Below are positions 30,349 to 39,227 of a stretch of DNA of 64,000 nt, in pieces. Both the position numbers and the translations under genes were made by a program. Position 1 is the first letter of the stretch. The number at the start of each line of letters is the position of its first letter. The notes below the pieces were generated by a model. The model had not been told where the DNA came from. It did no database searches and was given only the letters and a program-made list of their open reading frames with translations. Source of the stretch: Cryomorpha sp963748925 (GTDB taxonomy: Bacteria > Bacteroidota > Bacteroidia > Flavobacteriales_D > Cryomorphaceae). The DNA lies in NCBI GenBank assembly GCA_963748925.1, contig CAVVKG010000007.1, positions 124,001-188,000 of the forward strand, in the 5' to 3' direction.

Positions 30349-31539
30349 CTAAACCTTCTCCAGCGCCTGATCAAAATCGGCAATCAGATCCTCGCTGTTT
30401 TCAATGCCCATAGCACATCTGATCAGACTCTCGGGAATACCAAGACTTTTTCGCTCTTCTTCGGTGGCTTCCACATGGCTAGTTACTTTTGGCGGACCTA
30501 TCAAAGTGCTCACAGAGCCCAGGCTGGCTGCCAGATGTGCGAGCTCCAGATTATTGAGAAAAGTCTTTACGTTTTCAAACTCTCCTTTCAATGAAAATGC
30601 AAACACGCCTCCAAACCCGGTCATCTGCTCCTTTGCAATGGCATGCCCGGGATGCGACTCCAGTCCGGGGTAAAAAACCGCATCGACTTTGGGATGCTTC
30701 TCCAGGTGTTCAGCCAATTTCATGGCGTTCTCATTTTGGCGCAAAACACGCAATTCGAGGGTTTTAATCCCTCTGATAAGCATAAAAGCAGTGTTTGCAT
30801 GCAAGCTGGCTCCATTAATTTCGCGGTAGTGAAAGAGTTGCTTTATCAGGTCCTTGCTTCCGCAAACGATACCACCCATAGCATCAGAATGTCCTCCAAG
30901 ATACTTTGTGGCACTGTGCAATACCAGATCCGCACCAAGGGCCAGTGGTTGCTGATTAATTGGGGTAGCAAAAGTATTGTCGACTACCACAATGGCACCC
31001 ACCTCGCGCGCCACCTTGCTGAGCCGTTTTATATCGAGAACCTTCAGCGTAGGGTTGGTAGGAGTTTCCAGATAAAGCATCTTGCACCCTTTCCTCACCT
31101 CTGCTTCTATCGCATCAAAATCGCCCGTATCGCAGAGCTCAACCTCCACTCCATTTTTAGGAAGAAACTTTAAAAATATAACGCTGGTTCCCCCATAGGT
31201 ATCCTTGATGGAAACCACCCTATCGCCTTGCGACAAAAAAGTATAAAGCGTATTGCTGATACCCGCCATACCGGTTGCGAAGCTGGTGGCAGCCTCCGCA
31301 TTTTCGAGCACCCTCACTTTTTCTTCAAACACAGCCACCGTGGGATTGGTATTGCGGCTGTAAATATGCCCCTCCTTCTTACCAACGGCCACATCAAACC
31401 AGTCATCCACATTGTCGTACCCAAAGGTAACGCTGTTTACCACAGGCACCTGGGTAGCACCCTGATAGAATAAATCATCATACCCGCCCCAAACGGCCTT
31501 TGTTCCTTGCTTCTTGTTCTTCGTTTTTTCGCTTTTCAT
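30349..31539 (-). CDS. Trans-sulfuration PLP enzyme (cystathionine gamma-synthase/methionine gamma-lyase family)
   Basis: About 396 residues from the ATG at 31539. Cys/Met metabolism fold type I features are present: YSRNTNPTVAVFEEKV, TYGGTSVIF, LETPTNPTLKVLDI, VVVDNTFATP, and the PLP-Lys motif LHSATKYLGGHSDAMGG. SLGSVSTLIGPP near the C-terminus is the substrate carboxylate-binding region. It cleaves or forms C-S bonds; sequence alone does not separate gamma-synthase from gamma-lyase. The start overlaps the stop of the upstream M20 amidohydrolase by one base (TGATG), so the pair is coupled. Acyl-amino-acid cleavage followed by sulfur amino acid conversion is a plausible joint role. Confidence 0.9.
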   Translation of the reverse strand: MKSEKTKNKKQGTKAVWGGYDDLFYQGATQVPVVNSVTFGYDNVDDWFDVAVGKKEGHIYSRNTNPTVAVFEEKVRVLENAEAATSFATGMAGISNTLYTFLSQGDRVVSIKDTYGGTSVIFLKFLPKNGVEVELCDTGDFDAIEAEVRKGCKMLYLETPTNPTLKVLDIKRLSKVAREVGAIVVVDNTFATPINQQPLALGADLVLHSATKYLGGHSDAMGGIVCGSKDLIKQLFHYREINGASLHANTAFMLIRGIKTLELRVLRQNENAMKLAEHLEKHPKVDAVFYPGLESHPGHAIAKEQMTGFGGVFAFSLKGEFENVKTFLNNLELAHLAASLGSVSTLIGPPKVTSHVEATEEERKSLGIPESLIRCAMGIENSEDLIADFDQALEKV

Positions 31540-32707
31540 CAAATGTCGTTTTTATAATTTCTCAAAATAATAGCTATAATCTCTTTAAACATATTCATTC
31601 CCATCTCCAGTATCTCATCAGGAAAATCATAGTCGGCCTGATGCAAAGCAGGCATATTCAGTCCGGCGCCAAGGCCAAACATGGAAGCTTTATACTTTTC
31701 TGAAAACCACCCAAAATCCTCCCCAAACTTATACGCTTCCTTCTTAAAGATCACCTCAGCATTGAGGTTTTGGGCTGCTTTGGAAATAATCTCAGTACAT
31801 GTTTTGTCATTGACAACCGCCGGAAAATAATCAAACCACTCGGTGGTATAAGGCAGCTTATGCTTTCGGCAAATTTCCGTAAGGATGCCATCAACTTCAC
31901 TCTTTAAGCTGTGCATCCCGGCAACTCCTTTGGTTCTTAGCGTGTAATGCAACTCACCAAATCCCGCAGAGATTCCATACGACTTTTTGCCCATCGAGGA
32001 GAAAATGGGAACCACCAGCCGGAAGTCTTCCCGTGTGGCGTCATTGCAATTCAATTTATCCAGTCGCTGAATAAGTTCGGCCATACACAACGCCGGATTT
32101 ATACCGTACTCCGGTTGGGCTGAATGCGATTCCACTCCGCTCAGGGCAATGGAAACACTTTGCACCGTTGAAGAAAAATTATTGGCATTGATAATAATGC
32201 TGTTCGTTGGTTGCCCGGGAATATTGTGCAAGGCGAATATATAATCAGGCTTTAAATCGAGGAACTTTAAGTCTTTAAGCACGTCAGCAGCACCGGTACC
32301 GGTTTCTTCGGCAGGCTGAAAAAGCAGCACGACCTTTCCATCCGTGTATTTCTGTTGTTTTAACCAAAACGCCAACCCTGCCACCAGAGCCATATGCCCA
32401 TCGTGTCCGCATTTATGAGATACCCCCACATTTACCGACCGGTGCTCAAAATCATTCTCCTCCTGAATGGGCAGCGCATCCAGCTCACAGCGTATAACAA
32501 CTACCGGCCCTCATCCGAGAATCGGTGTACTACCGCCACCCCGCTTCCGCCAATATTTTCGATAATATCTCCACCTGCATTTTCGGCAATAAATTCGGCA
32601 ATACGCCGCGCAGTCTCCACCTCCTGCCCCGACAGCTCGGGATACCGATGAAGCTCTTTTCTGAGCTCCTTTAACTTCTCTATTACTGACTGATCTTCCT
32701 GATCCAT
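31539..32707 (-). pseudogene. M20 family amidohydrolase, frameshifted
   Basis: Two frames form one M20D peptidase/hippurate hydrolase-like enzyme of about 390 residues. The N-terminal piece (32707-32501) has LRKELHRYPELSGQE. The C-terminal piece carries the zinc-binding CGHDGHMALVAG, LFQPAEETGTGA and the dimerisation domain (LSGVESHSAQPEYGINP). The frame breaks at a CCC run (32508-32510). With CCCC it would read on through GPVVVIRCELDALPIQEE, the conserved segment expected there. Enzymes of this group remove acyl groups from amino acids or auxin-like conjugates. All metal ligands are intact, so a sequencing error is quite possible. Confidence 0.85.
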
Positions 32708-33012
32708 AAACTTAAAATGTCATCGCCCTACAAATATAGAATTTGGATGGACACTTAAAAGATTTGTTGGAATTGCGGCAGCAAAGAGCATCAATCAAGA
32801 AAATTGAACTTAGAACCTCAGCATTTACTGCAAGAAGTAAATACCTTGATTTTTTTGTCAAATCATTCTTGACGAAAAGCGAAGTTTGCAGGGCAATAGA
32901 TTTGTAGTTCTCTTATTATTTGAAGAAACCCAACAGGATCATGATTTCACTGGTGGTAAATAAATAATCCCTTAATCACCAAAGCTACTTAGCTGAACGA
33001 AATTTCACCACT
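32708..33012. other. Intergenic, no feature seen
   Basis: A/T-rich sequence between the M20 gene and the TonB-domain gene. I see no reading frame, hairpin or repeat worth naming. Confidence 0.5.
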
Positions 33013-33912
33013 TTACAATCCGGTTGGACGTCTCAATCTAAAAGCGATCGGCAAGTTAAATTGAACTTTTACCAAACGGTTTTGCGCCAGACCCGGCTGC
33101 CACAGAGGCATCGCATGCAATACACGGAGCGCTTCATTATCAAGATCAGGGTATACTGATTCATACACGTCAAAATCTTTAGCCTTGCCATCTTTATCTA
33201 CCACAAACCTGATATAAACAATCCCTTGAATCCTCTTTCTCCTAGCCTTATTCGGATACTTTATGTTTGTCGATAGGTAACGCATCAGTCCCGTTTCGCC
33301 TCCCGGGTATTCTGCCAACCTGTTTACCACAACACCTGAATCCACTTCCGAACCATCTGCATTCCAATATCGGCCTTCTGTTAATATCCCGGATTCATAT
33401 TGTTCAAGTCCGCTTCTCACCCCATTTTCATGGAAATATTCCCAGGTACCGTCCTTTAACTTTTCCCGTTCAAAAAATGGTGCAAGGTTTTTCATTTCCT
33501 GTAGCATATTCCAAATACTATCCCGTTCCACTTCAGATATATCGCCAAGGAATTTCCCTTGATCCATCAGGTTACCATCGTCGTACCAAAAATTCCATAA
33601 ACCCACAGCAACACCATGATCATAGACTCCTTCCGAGGTTTTAGTGCCATTTTCTGTAAAAAACCGAAAGGTTCCATGTCTTACACTCAAATCTGCATCA
33701 GAGAAAGTTCCGATCATCTGCTCTTCGCCTTCAGGATAAAAATCGATGACCTTCCAAAGGCTGTCATTTTCTTGCCAGGAATTCCGGAGGTAAGCCGCAA
33801 CTTCGCGATCCACCGGTTTTCCACCCTCACTAATCCATGTGACTGTTTTCTCCTGAGCAAACCCAGCCATTAACACAAAAAGGAAAATGATTGAAACGTA
33901 ATACTTTTTCAT
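33013..33912 (-). CDS. TonB C-terminal domain protein with MORN-like repeats
   Basis: 299 residues with a signal peptide (MKKYYVSIIFLFVLMAGFAQ). The middle has MORN-like phrases (RHGTFRFFTENGTKTSEGVYDHG, GLWNFWYDDGNLMDQGKF, DGTWEYFHENGVRSGLEQYESG). The last 90 residues are a TonB C-terminal domain: IKYPNKARRKRIQGIVYIRFVVDKDG, then LPIAFRLRRP. It lacks a retained membrane anchor, so it is not a conventional TonB. Secreted TonB_C proteins of this type are common in Bacteroidota and may interact with outer-membrane receptors. Confidence 0.85.
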   Translation of the reverse strand: MKKYYVSIIFLFVLMAGFAQEKTVTWISEGGKPVDREVAAYLRNSWQENDSLWKVIDFYPEGEEQMIGTFSDADLSVRHGTFRFFTENGTKTSEGVYDHGVAVGLWNFWYDDGNLMDQGKFLGDISEVERDSIWNMLQEMKNLAPFFEREKLKDGTWEYFHENGVRSGLEQYESGILTEGRYWNADGSEVDSGVVVNRLAEYPGGETGLMRYLSTNIKYPNKARRKRIQGIVYIRFVVDKDGKAKDFDVYESVYPDLDNEALRVLHAMPLWQPGLAQNRLVKVQFNLPIAFRLRRPTGL

Positions 33913-34882
33913 ACCTATCTTATCGGCAACTAAAATATAAAAATTGATATAATTTTCTCCGCAATTTAGTGACTATAAAAATCACAACAGCCCACGGACC
34001 TCATGAATACCTCCCGTATTATTGTATTCCACTTTTATCCTTTGTAAAAAACAGAATATGATTGTCCGTTAAGTTATTCCAATTTCAATTTGCATGTCAC
34101 TGCACATCAATCATAGACTTGCTTTAAAAAAATGAAAAACAAAGATCAGAACGTACTTTTTTGATAAAATGAAGGTAAGTTTAACTAGTAAGCCATTCAA
34201 ATTTAATGAATTAGATCAATACCGGCACTGAGTTATTAAGCTTTATAGTGCCGTCCATACGGACTCCCTCTGGTCGTAGGCACGACCAATATTCTAGCCC
34301 CGGATTTCAATCCGGGGTAAAATACACGAGGGGTCTTAAGTGCCGTAGGTACGCCCGATTTTACTATAACTTCGGTTGCTCATCTTTTTATCAAAAACTA
34401 AGAGAGCGATAGCGAAAGATCTCACAAATACCTTTGAAATAAGCACTCATTTGTAAAAAGTGGAAAAGAAATTATTTAAATCTGGTGCCTGGGTATTACT
34501 CCCTTCAGTCGTGAAACGTTGCACTAAGTTCACCCTTCACCAACTTGCTGTTGATCCATCATGAAAACCCCGCAAGGTGATTGAGGTCTGTAAAATGGTG
34601 GCAGGAAGTTCAAGCCTCATCCGTCCACCTGCCGGGGTAGAAACATTCCGTAATTCAACTATCATCATTCACCGTCAGACTCCCGAATCCGGTTAATTCC
34701 CGTGGGTTAAAACCCACGGCTATAATATTGGTCGCCCCGATGGGGCTTCTATATCCATAATGGTTCGAATCGTCCACCAGAATAAACTCCAATTCAGCAA
34801 TTTAATTTCCTTAAATCTTTCTTGCTACTCGCAATGCATGTCTCGGATCTTAGTTTACCCGGATCCGGCGGGGCTCTGCGGG
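33913..34882. repeat. Non-coding stretch with perfect palindromes
   Basis: No credible gene. Two perfect hairpins stand out: CCCCGGATT/AATCCGGGG at 34298-34317 and CCGTGGGTT/AACCCACGG at 34700-34719. They sit beside short direct phrases (GTCGTAGGCACGACC, GCCGTAGGTACG). Sequences like these are familiar intergenic REP-type repeats of Bacteroidota genomes. A partial copy of the 60-base element described separately lies at 34397-34463. Confidence 0.7.
34397..34463 (+). repeat. Element D, copy 1 (about 60-base dispersed repeat)
   Basis: Contains TCTCACAAATACCTTTG and CATTTGTAAAAAGTGG, matching the tails at 35118-35182, 51863-51928 and, more distantly, 58166-58217, 58243-58301 and 58519-58577. 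A short variable hairpin precedes the conserved tail in most copies. Confidence 0.55.
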
Positions 34883-35225
34883 AATAAAAGCGACAGGCTC
34901 TCGCGGGAAGGGCCCCGAAAAATATGCGAAACCGACGGCGTGAGCCGATACTGACGCTATCGGTCAGCATGTGCCAGCTCTCCGATTCCTAACAAATCAG
35001 TACCTAGAGGTAATTTGAGTTGCACCGCCATTGCGGGGAAGGCCTTGTGCGACAAGTGCAAGCTCAAATTCGGATTTTTCGGTGCCTTTTTTGCTTTACT
35101 TTTTGGGTAAGCAACTACGGGAGCAACGCGAACGTTCTCACAGATACCTTTAAATGAAAATTATTTCATGTGTAAAAAGTAATGGAAATAGATAATTGCA
35201 TTGCTGCGCTGGGTAGTCACTCCCG
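34883..35225 (+). repeat. Repeat A, copy 1 (structured dispersed repeat)
   Basis: Aligns end to end with 51653-51990. A block of about 70 bases (35039-35108) is identical between the copies. AATTTGAGTTGCA (35012-35024) pairs with TGCAA-G-CTCAAATT (35057-35070), a 13-bp stem with one bulge. It encloses the hairpin CTTGT-GCG-ACAAG (35044-35056), and U-rich sequence follows. The reading frame that spans the identical block in copy 2 meets a stop here, so selection on protein is unlikely. Copy 1 carries an extra CTGAC...GTCAG palindrome (34948-34975) absent from copy 2. Confidence 0.75.
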
Positions 35226-35360
35226 AGATGGATATCCGCGACCTGCGCCTTAACAAATAATAAAAGTTTCTCCTAATTGCCACATTGCATATGATCTGGA
35301 ATAAGCTTCATACTTTATTCCATTAAATAATAAAACTCTGTCACTAAAAACGAATGTAAG

Positions 35361-35527
35361 AGTGCGCGGGCCACGAGCTACAAGGCGGGCCGGCGGTAGG
35401 GTGAACGGAAAAAGTGCAGATTCCGACTAAAAGGCGTTTACGTTTGCACAGCAGTGCACTACTTTTAGATCGATATCGCACTTTTTCCGGAGCGGGGGGA
35501 TAGCATTTTGTAGCTCTTGAATTTTTG
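35361..35527 (+). repeat. Repeat B, copy 1 (structured dispersed repeat)
   Basis: Matches 58151-58445 with the same blocks in order: AGTGCGCGGGCC, AAGGCGGGCCGGCGGT, CGGAAAAAGTGC, CTAAAAGGCG, then CGCACTTTTTCCGGAGCGG and ATAGCATTTT.TAGCTCTTGAAT. CGGAAAAAGTGC (35406-35417) pairs with GCACTTTTTCCG (35478-35489), a perfect 12-bp stem. CTAAAAG/CTTTTAG forms a stem inside it. No coding frame is conserved. Confidence 0.75.
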
Positions 35528-35708
35528 TTCCTTTTGTTTCAAGACAAAAGGAAAAGAAAGAAGTAAACTAAAAATGGATAATATTTCTCTCCTTCCGCAG
35601 CATCATCCCTCCGGCTTAATGCCAAATCTGCGCTGCTGCGGAATCAAAAATAGGAGCAACGAATTTTTTGGAGTAGCGTCTATTACTTAGAACCACCAAA
35701 ACATCAAC

Positions 35709-37286
35709 ATGAAGCACCTTTTCCTTTTCATTTTCTTTATCTCTCCCGCTCTTATTTTCGCCCAGTCTCTGGATTGGATTCAGACTGTCGAATCATCTCA
35801 AATGACTTCATCCGGCTATGAGCAGTATGACATTTCTGTAAATGAGTTTGGAGAAGCTCTCTTGATGGGCCCGTATGAAAATATCGAACATTATAACCAT
35901 CCTTTTGGAACCCTCCGTGCCCAGGTCTACACCGAGTCGGGAGATATCAGCTTCACAGAAACCTATGGCGGAAGAGGCCGCATAATTGATATGGTAAGCA
36001 ATGGCGATTATTTTTACATCTCCGGTGAATTTTTGGATACCATTCAGTTTCCGGGATTTCCTGCCCTCACTATGGCAGAACCAAATCGGGTGGGTAATTT
36101 CCTCCTTAAACTTCATCGGGAGGGAGAAGTAATGTGGGTAAAGGAAACGATGTCGATTTTGCCCGATATGAGCATTTACGCAATCGATATACATTCCAGT
36201 GGCACCCTATATATCGGCGCCGGTGATTTCGCTCAAAATTCCAGAATTCTTCAAATGAATGAAGCCGGGGAAGTGACTGAAATGTGGACACAAACAAACA
36301 TTGGTCTTATCTCTTCTATCTCGGTAAATGAGGCAGGAAGTGTCTCTATTGCGGGTTCTTGCGCACATGTTGACATCGATTTTAATGGAACTAACATCCA
36401 GAATCCAATCGACGATTACAATATTTACGCAGCCCATTATAATGCGGATGGCGAATACCAATGGAGCCGTTTTATGCTGGATGTAACCTGTCCGCTGCCC
36501 AAAGTTTTATTGAAAGATGACGGCTCGACCTATTTCTCCGGAGACCTGCCCACCGAAGCAACCTTAGGCGATTTTGACCTGGAGCCTTCCGGCTGGGTAT
36601 ACAGTTTTTTCTATTCCAAAATTTCAGAATCGGGTGAAGTGCTCTGGGTGTACCAAACCCAACAACCCGAAGATGGTATTGGCGATGCAGCCCTCGCTTC
36701 CGGTCAGGCGATGATCCACTGGGGAGATGATGTAATGCTGAGCGGATTTACACGTGGCCAATTGGTCTGGAATGAAGACCTGGTAACCGATTCGGAAATT
36801 CCCGGGCGATCTCTGTTTATGACCCATTTTAACCCCGATGGCCAGATTGAAAATTTGATTTATGGCGATGAATCCGATTTTAGTCAAACTACAATCTCTA
36901 TGTCTGCCGGACCCAATGGAAGTTTGTATATGATTGGCATGGTTTACGACACCTTAAATATCCAGGGCCAGTCTTTTCCCGGCGAAGGCTTTCAACTATT
37001 CATATCCCGTTGGGGCAACGGTACTATCCAAAGCACCGGCGATGATATTTCGCAATATAATCTTCGCCACTACCCCGATCCGACTCACGATTCTTTCATC
37101 GTAGAAGGCGCATTCGATGGCGATCAGATTCTGGTCTACGACCTTCTCGGCCGACCCGTTTATTCGTCTACAATCAAAGGAACCAAGCGGTTTAATGTTT
37201 CTCAGTTTCCGGCAGGTACTTATGTATTACAAGTAGTGAGAGAAGGTGTTCCTGTTTATCGTTCGAGTATTCGGGTGGTGCATTGA
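35709..37286 (+). CDS. T9SS-sorted secreted protein, beta-propeller-like
   Basis: 525 residues. Signal peptide (MKHLFLFIFFISPALIFAQ), then a series of blade-like repeats with the sense 'YISGEF.DT..FPGF', 'YIGAGDFAQNS' and 'MLSGFTRGQLVW', as in SBBP-type propellers of Bacteroidota. A T9SS type A sorting domain closes it: LRHYPDPTHDSFIVEG, ILVYDLLGRPVY, FPAGTYVLQVVREG. The protein is probably exported by T9SS and attached to or released from the surface. It stands alone between two repeat-rich regions. Confidence 0.88.
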   Translation: MKHLFLFIFFISPALIFAQSLDWIQTVESSQMTSSGYEQYDISVNEFGEALLMGPYENIEHYNHPFGTLRAQVYTESGDISFTETYGGRGRIIDMVSNGDYFYISGEFLDTIQFPGFPALTMAEPNRVGNFLLKLHREGEVMWVKETMSILPDMSIYAIDIHSSGTLYIGAGDFAQNSRILQMNEAGEVTEMWTQTNIGLISSISVNEAGSVSIAGSCAHVDIDFNGTNIQNPIDDYNIYAAHYNADGEYQWSRFMLDVTCPLPKVLLKDDGSTYFSGDLPTEATLGDFDLEPSGWVYSFFYSKISESGEVLWVYQTQQPEDGIGDAALASGQAMIHWGDDVMLSGFTRGQLVWNEDLVTDSEIPGRSLFMTHFNPDGQIENLIYGDESDFSQTTISMSAGPNGSLYMIGMVYDTLNIQGQSFPGEGFQLFISRWGNGTIQSTGDDISQYNLRHYPDPTHDSFIVEGAFDGDQILVYDLLGRPVYSSTIKGTKRFNVSQFPAGTYVLQVVREGVPVYRSSIRVVH

Positions 37287-37296
37287 TTTCATTAAA

Positions 37297-38270
37297 ACCA
37301 ATGCCGTCCGTTAAAATTCGTTTTCATCAACCACACACACAAAAGCACGTCACGTCGAGTGATTTTCTTTTTTAGAAGCTCCGCAAGCAAAGTCTTTAGA
37401 CCAAGCCGCAGGCATGGCGAGTTAGAGATTCTTAAAGTGAAAATTAGCTTCGCTGAGCTCCTTCGTCGGTTGTATCGAGGCGCGAAGCCGAAAGTAGAGC
37501 TTCTTAAATTTAAAATTAGCTTCGCTGAGCTCCTTCGTCCTTTCAACCCGGCAAAAAAGCACGTCACGTCGAGTGATTTTGCATCTTAGAAGCTCTTGGA
37601 GCGTAGCGACTTAGAGATTCTTAGATTTAAAATTAGCTACGCTGAGCTCCTTCGTCGGTTGTATCGAGGCGCGAAGCCGAAAGTAGAGATTCTTAGAATT
37701 GAAAATGTATCGAACTAAGTGCAACGACTTCACAACCGCAGGGCGTAGATGCGAAGCCGAAAGTAGAGATTCTTGAAGTGAAAATTAGCTTCGCTGAGCT
37801 CCTTCGTCGGTTGTACCAAAGGTCCTGACAACTGAGCGTAGCGGTCTCACAACCGAAGGGCGTATTTATCGTCAGCGATCGAACTAAGTGCAACGACTTC
37901 ACAACCGCAGGGCGTAGATGCGAAGCTGAAAAAAAACTTGAAAACCGAGCTTTCAACCATACCCAATAGCACGTCACATCGATTTCTATTACAACATCAA
38001 GTGATTTTCATGATTTTTTAGATACGGTTGATTTGTCCCTTCTCCCGAGTCACGTCACGTCGAGTGATTTTGCATCTTAGAAGCTCTTGGAGCGTAGCGA
38101 CTTAGAGATTCTTAGATTCAAAATTGTATCGAGGCGCGAAGCCGAAAGTAGAGCTTCTTAGATTTAAAATTAGCTTTGCTGAGCTCCTTCGTCGGTTGTA
38201 TCGAGGTGCGAAGCTGAAAAAAGACTTGAAAACAAAACCTTCAACCATACCCAATAGCACGTCACATGGA
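37297..38270. repeat. Repeat C array (IS110 target repeats)
   Basis: About 1 kb of tandem imperfect modules: GAAAATTAGCTTCGCTGAG, CTCCTTCGTCGGTTGTATCG, GGCGCGAAGCCGAAAGTAGAG and TTAGAGATTCTTA, in varying order. CACGTCACGTCGAGTGATT occurs at 37346, 37560 and 38051. The same modules flank the IS110 at 52.0-52.1 and 53.33-53.39 kb in inverted orientation. Spacing is irregular and there are no unique spacers, so this is not a CRISPR array. Short frames through it are not genes. Confidence 0.8.
37981..38034 (-). mobile_element. Relic of an IS110 right end
   Basis: On the minus strand these 54 or so bases match the last 50-odd bases of the IS110 at 53273-53326 with few differences (CAACCGTATCTAAAAAATC, then AATCACTTGATGTTGT and ATAGAAATC). 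Translated, it gives NQPYLKNHENHLML-stop against NQPYLKNHQNHLILS-stop, with a silent Leu codon change. The target half GATGTGACGTGC follows directly. The rest of the element is missing. Confidence 0.75.
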
Positions 38271-38487
38271 GACTCGATAAATCCTAAATACCCATCGCCC
38301 TGTCCATACGGACACCCGGCGGTTGTAAGGGTCGCTTGTCAGTAAGTTAAAAAACTTTGATGACCCGTTTTGGCGGCATTTTTGCTTTCGAACGTCGACC
38401 TTTTAGAAGCCCGTATGGGAGGGAGCCCGGATGGGAGGGAGCCCGGATGGGTCGCAAAAATGATGTCAAAACAGCTTGATCTTAATC

Positions 38488-38706
38488 TCACCAGATTTTA
38501 AATACCACAAAAATCACAGCAGCCCATATACACACGCTTAAAACAAAACTTCGGAACCGGTAGAGCTTACGTGTTGCGCGGATACTCCGTTTTGGCTTCT
38601 GAAAAAGCCAGATAATTGTGGCTCCCGGATATGAAAGTAGGGCAATAAAGATCACTTCAAGTAGAATCCACAAAAGGAATTCGATGATGATTTCTAGAAT
38701 AAACAT
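38488..38706 (-). CDS. Small two-helix membrane protein
   Basis: 72 residues: an N-terminal hydrophobic segment (about 5-34, IIIEFLLWILLEVIFIALLS), a basic loop (KPKRSIRATRKLYRFRS), and a second segment (53-72, FVLSVCIWAAVIFVVFKIW). A clean ATG start and the charged loop between helices support it as real. No family recognised. It lies between the repeat C array and the toxin-antitoxin pair. Confidence 0.55.
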   Translation of the reverse strand: MFILEIIIEFLLWILLEVIFIALLSYPGATIIWLFQKPKRSIRATRKLYRFRSFVLSVCIWAAVIFVVFKIW

Positions 38707-38810
38707 GGAGTGATTGATTCAGTTTCTGCGAGAATAAACTATATGTTTCATGATCTACGGAAGAAGAGGTTGGAAATTAGTTAGGTTTAACTTTCTGAAT
38801 CCAAAACTTT

Positions 38811-39227
38811 TCAAGATAGCTTAAGAGGCTTACGATTTAGTTTTACCTCATATACATAAGGTGGCTCTTGCGAAGTAATAATAGTCAATATCTCCTGCCA
38901 ATGCTTTGACATTATCTCGACCATTTCCCATACAGACATTCCATGTTTCCTGTTTTTACCCTTGAGCAGAAATAAACCAATTTCGTAATGCTTATATAAT
39001 TCTACTTCGTGCTTGCGACGACTAATATTTACATCTTGTGTAATTACAAAGCTCTTCCCCTTAGGTAATTTCGGTATCCATTCAGGATCTTTTATACCTC
39101 TCCTAAAAACAGTTGGAATGTATTTTACTTCGACCTTAATTCCAATTTTCACGCCTTCATATTTTTGAATTAGCGCAAACCCCTCTGCGAGATGCTTTGG
39201 AATATTTTCATCGAAGTAAATAGTCAT
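38811..39227 (-). CDS. PIN-like toxin, VapC45/DUF5615-type
   Basis: 138 residues. MTIYFDENIPKHLAEGF at the N-terminus and FVITQDVNISRR in the middle provide the acidic residues of a minimal PIN-like RNase fold as in the Mut7-C/VapC45 group. The start overlaps the stop of the upstream DUF433-type gene by four bases (ATGA), the classic toxin-antitoxin layout with antitoxin first. The expected activity is metal-dependent RNA cleavage that is neutralised by the partner. The assignment is by motif and arrangement. Confidence 0.72.
   Translation of the reverse strand: MTIYFDENIPKHLAEGFALIQKYEGVKIGIKVEVKYIPTVFRRGIKDPEWIPKLPKGKSFVITQDVNISRRKHEVELYKHYEIGLFLLKGKNRKHGMSVWEMVEIMSKHWQEILTIITSQEPPYVYEVKLNRKPLKLS

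Noticed and set aside
37340..38270. Tandem repeats suggesting a CRISPR array
   Set aside because: Units vary in length and order, spacing is irregular, there are no unique spacers and no cas genes nearby.
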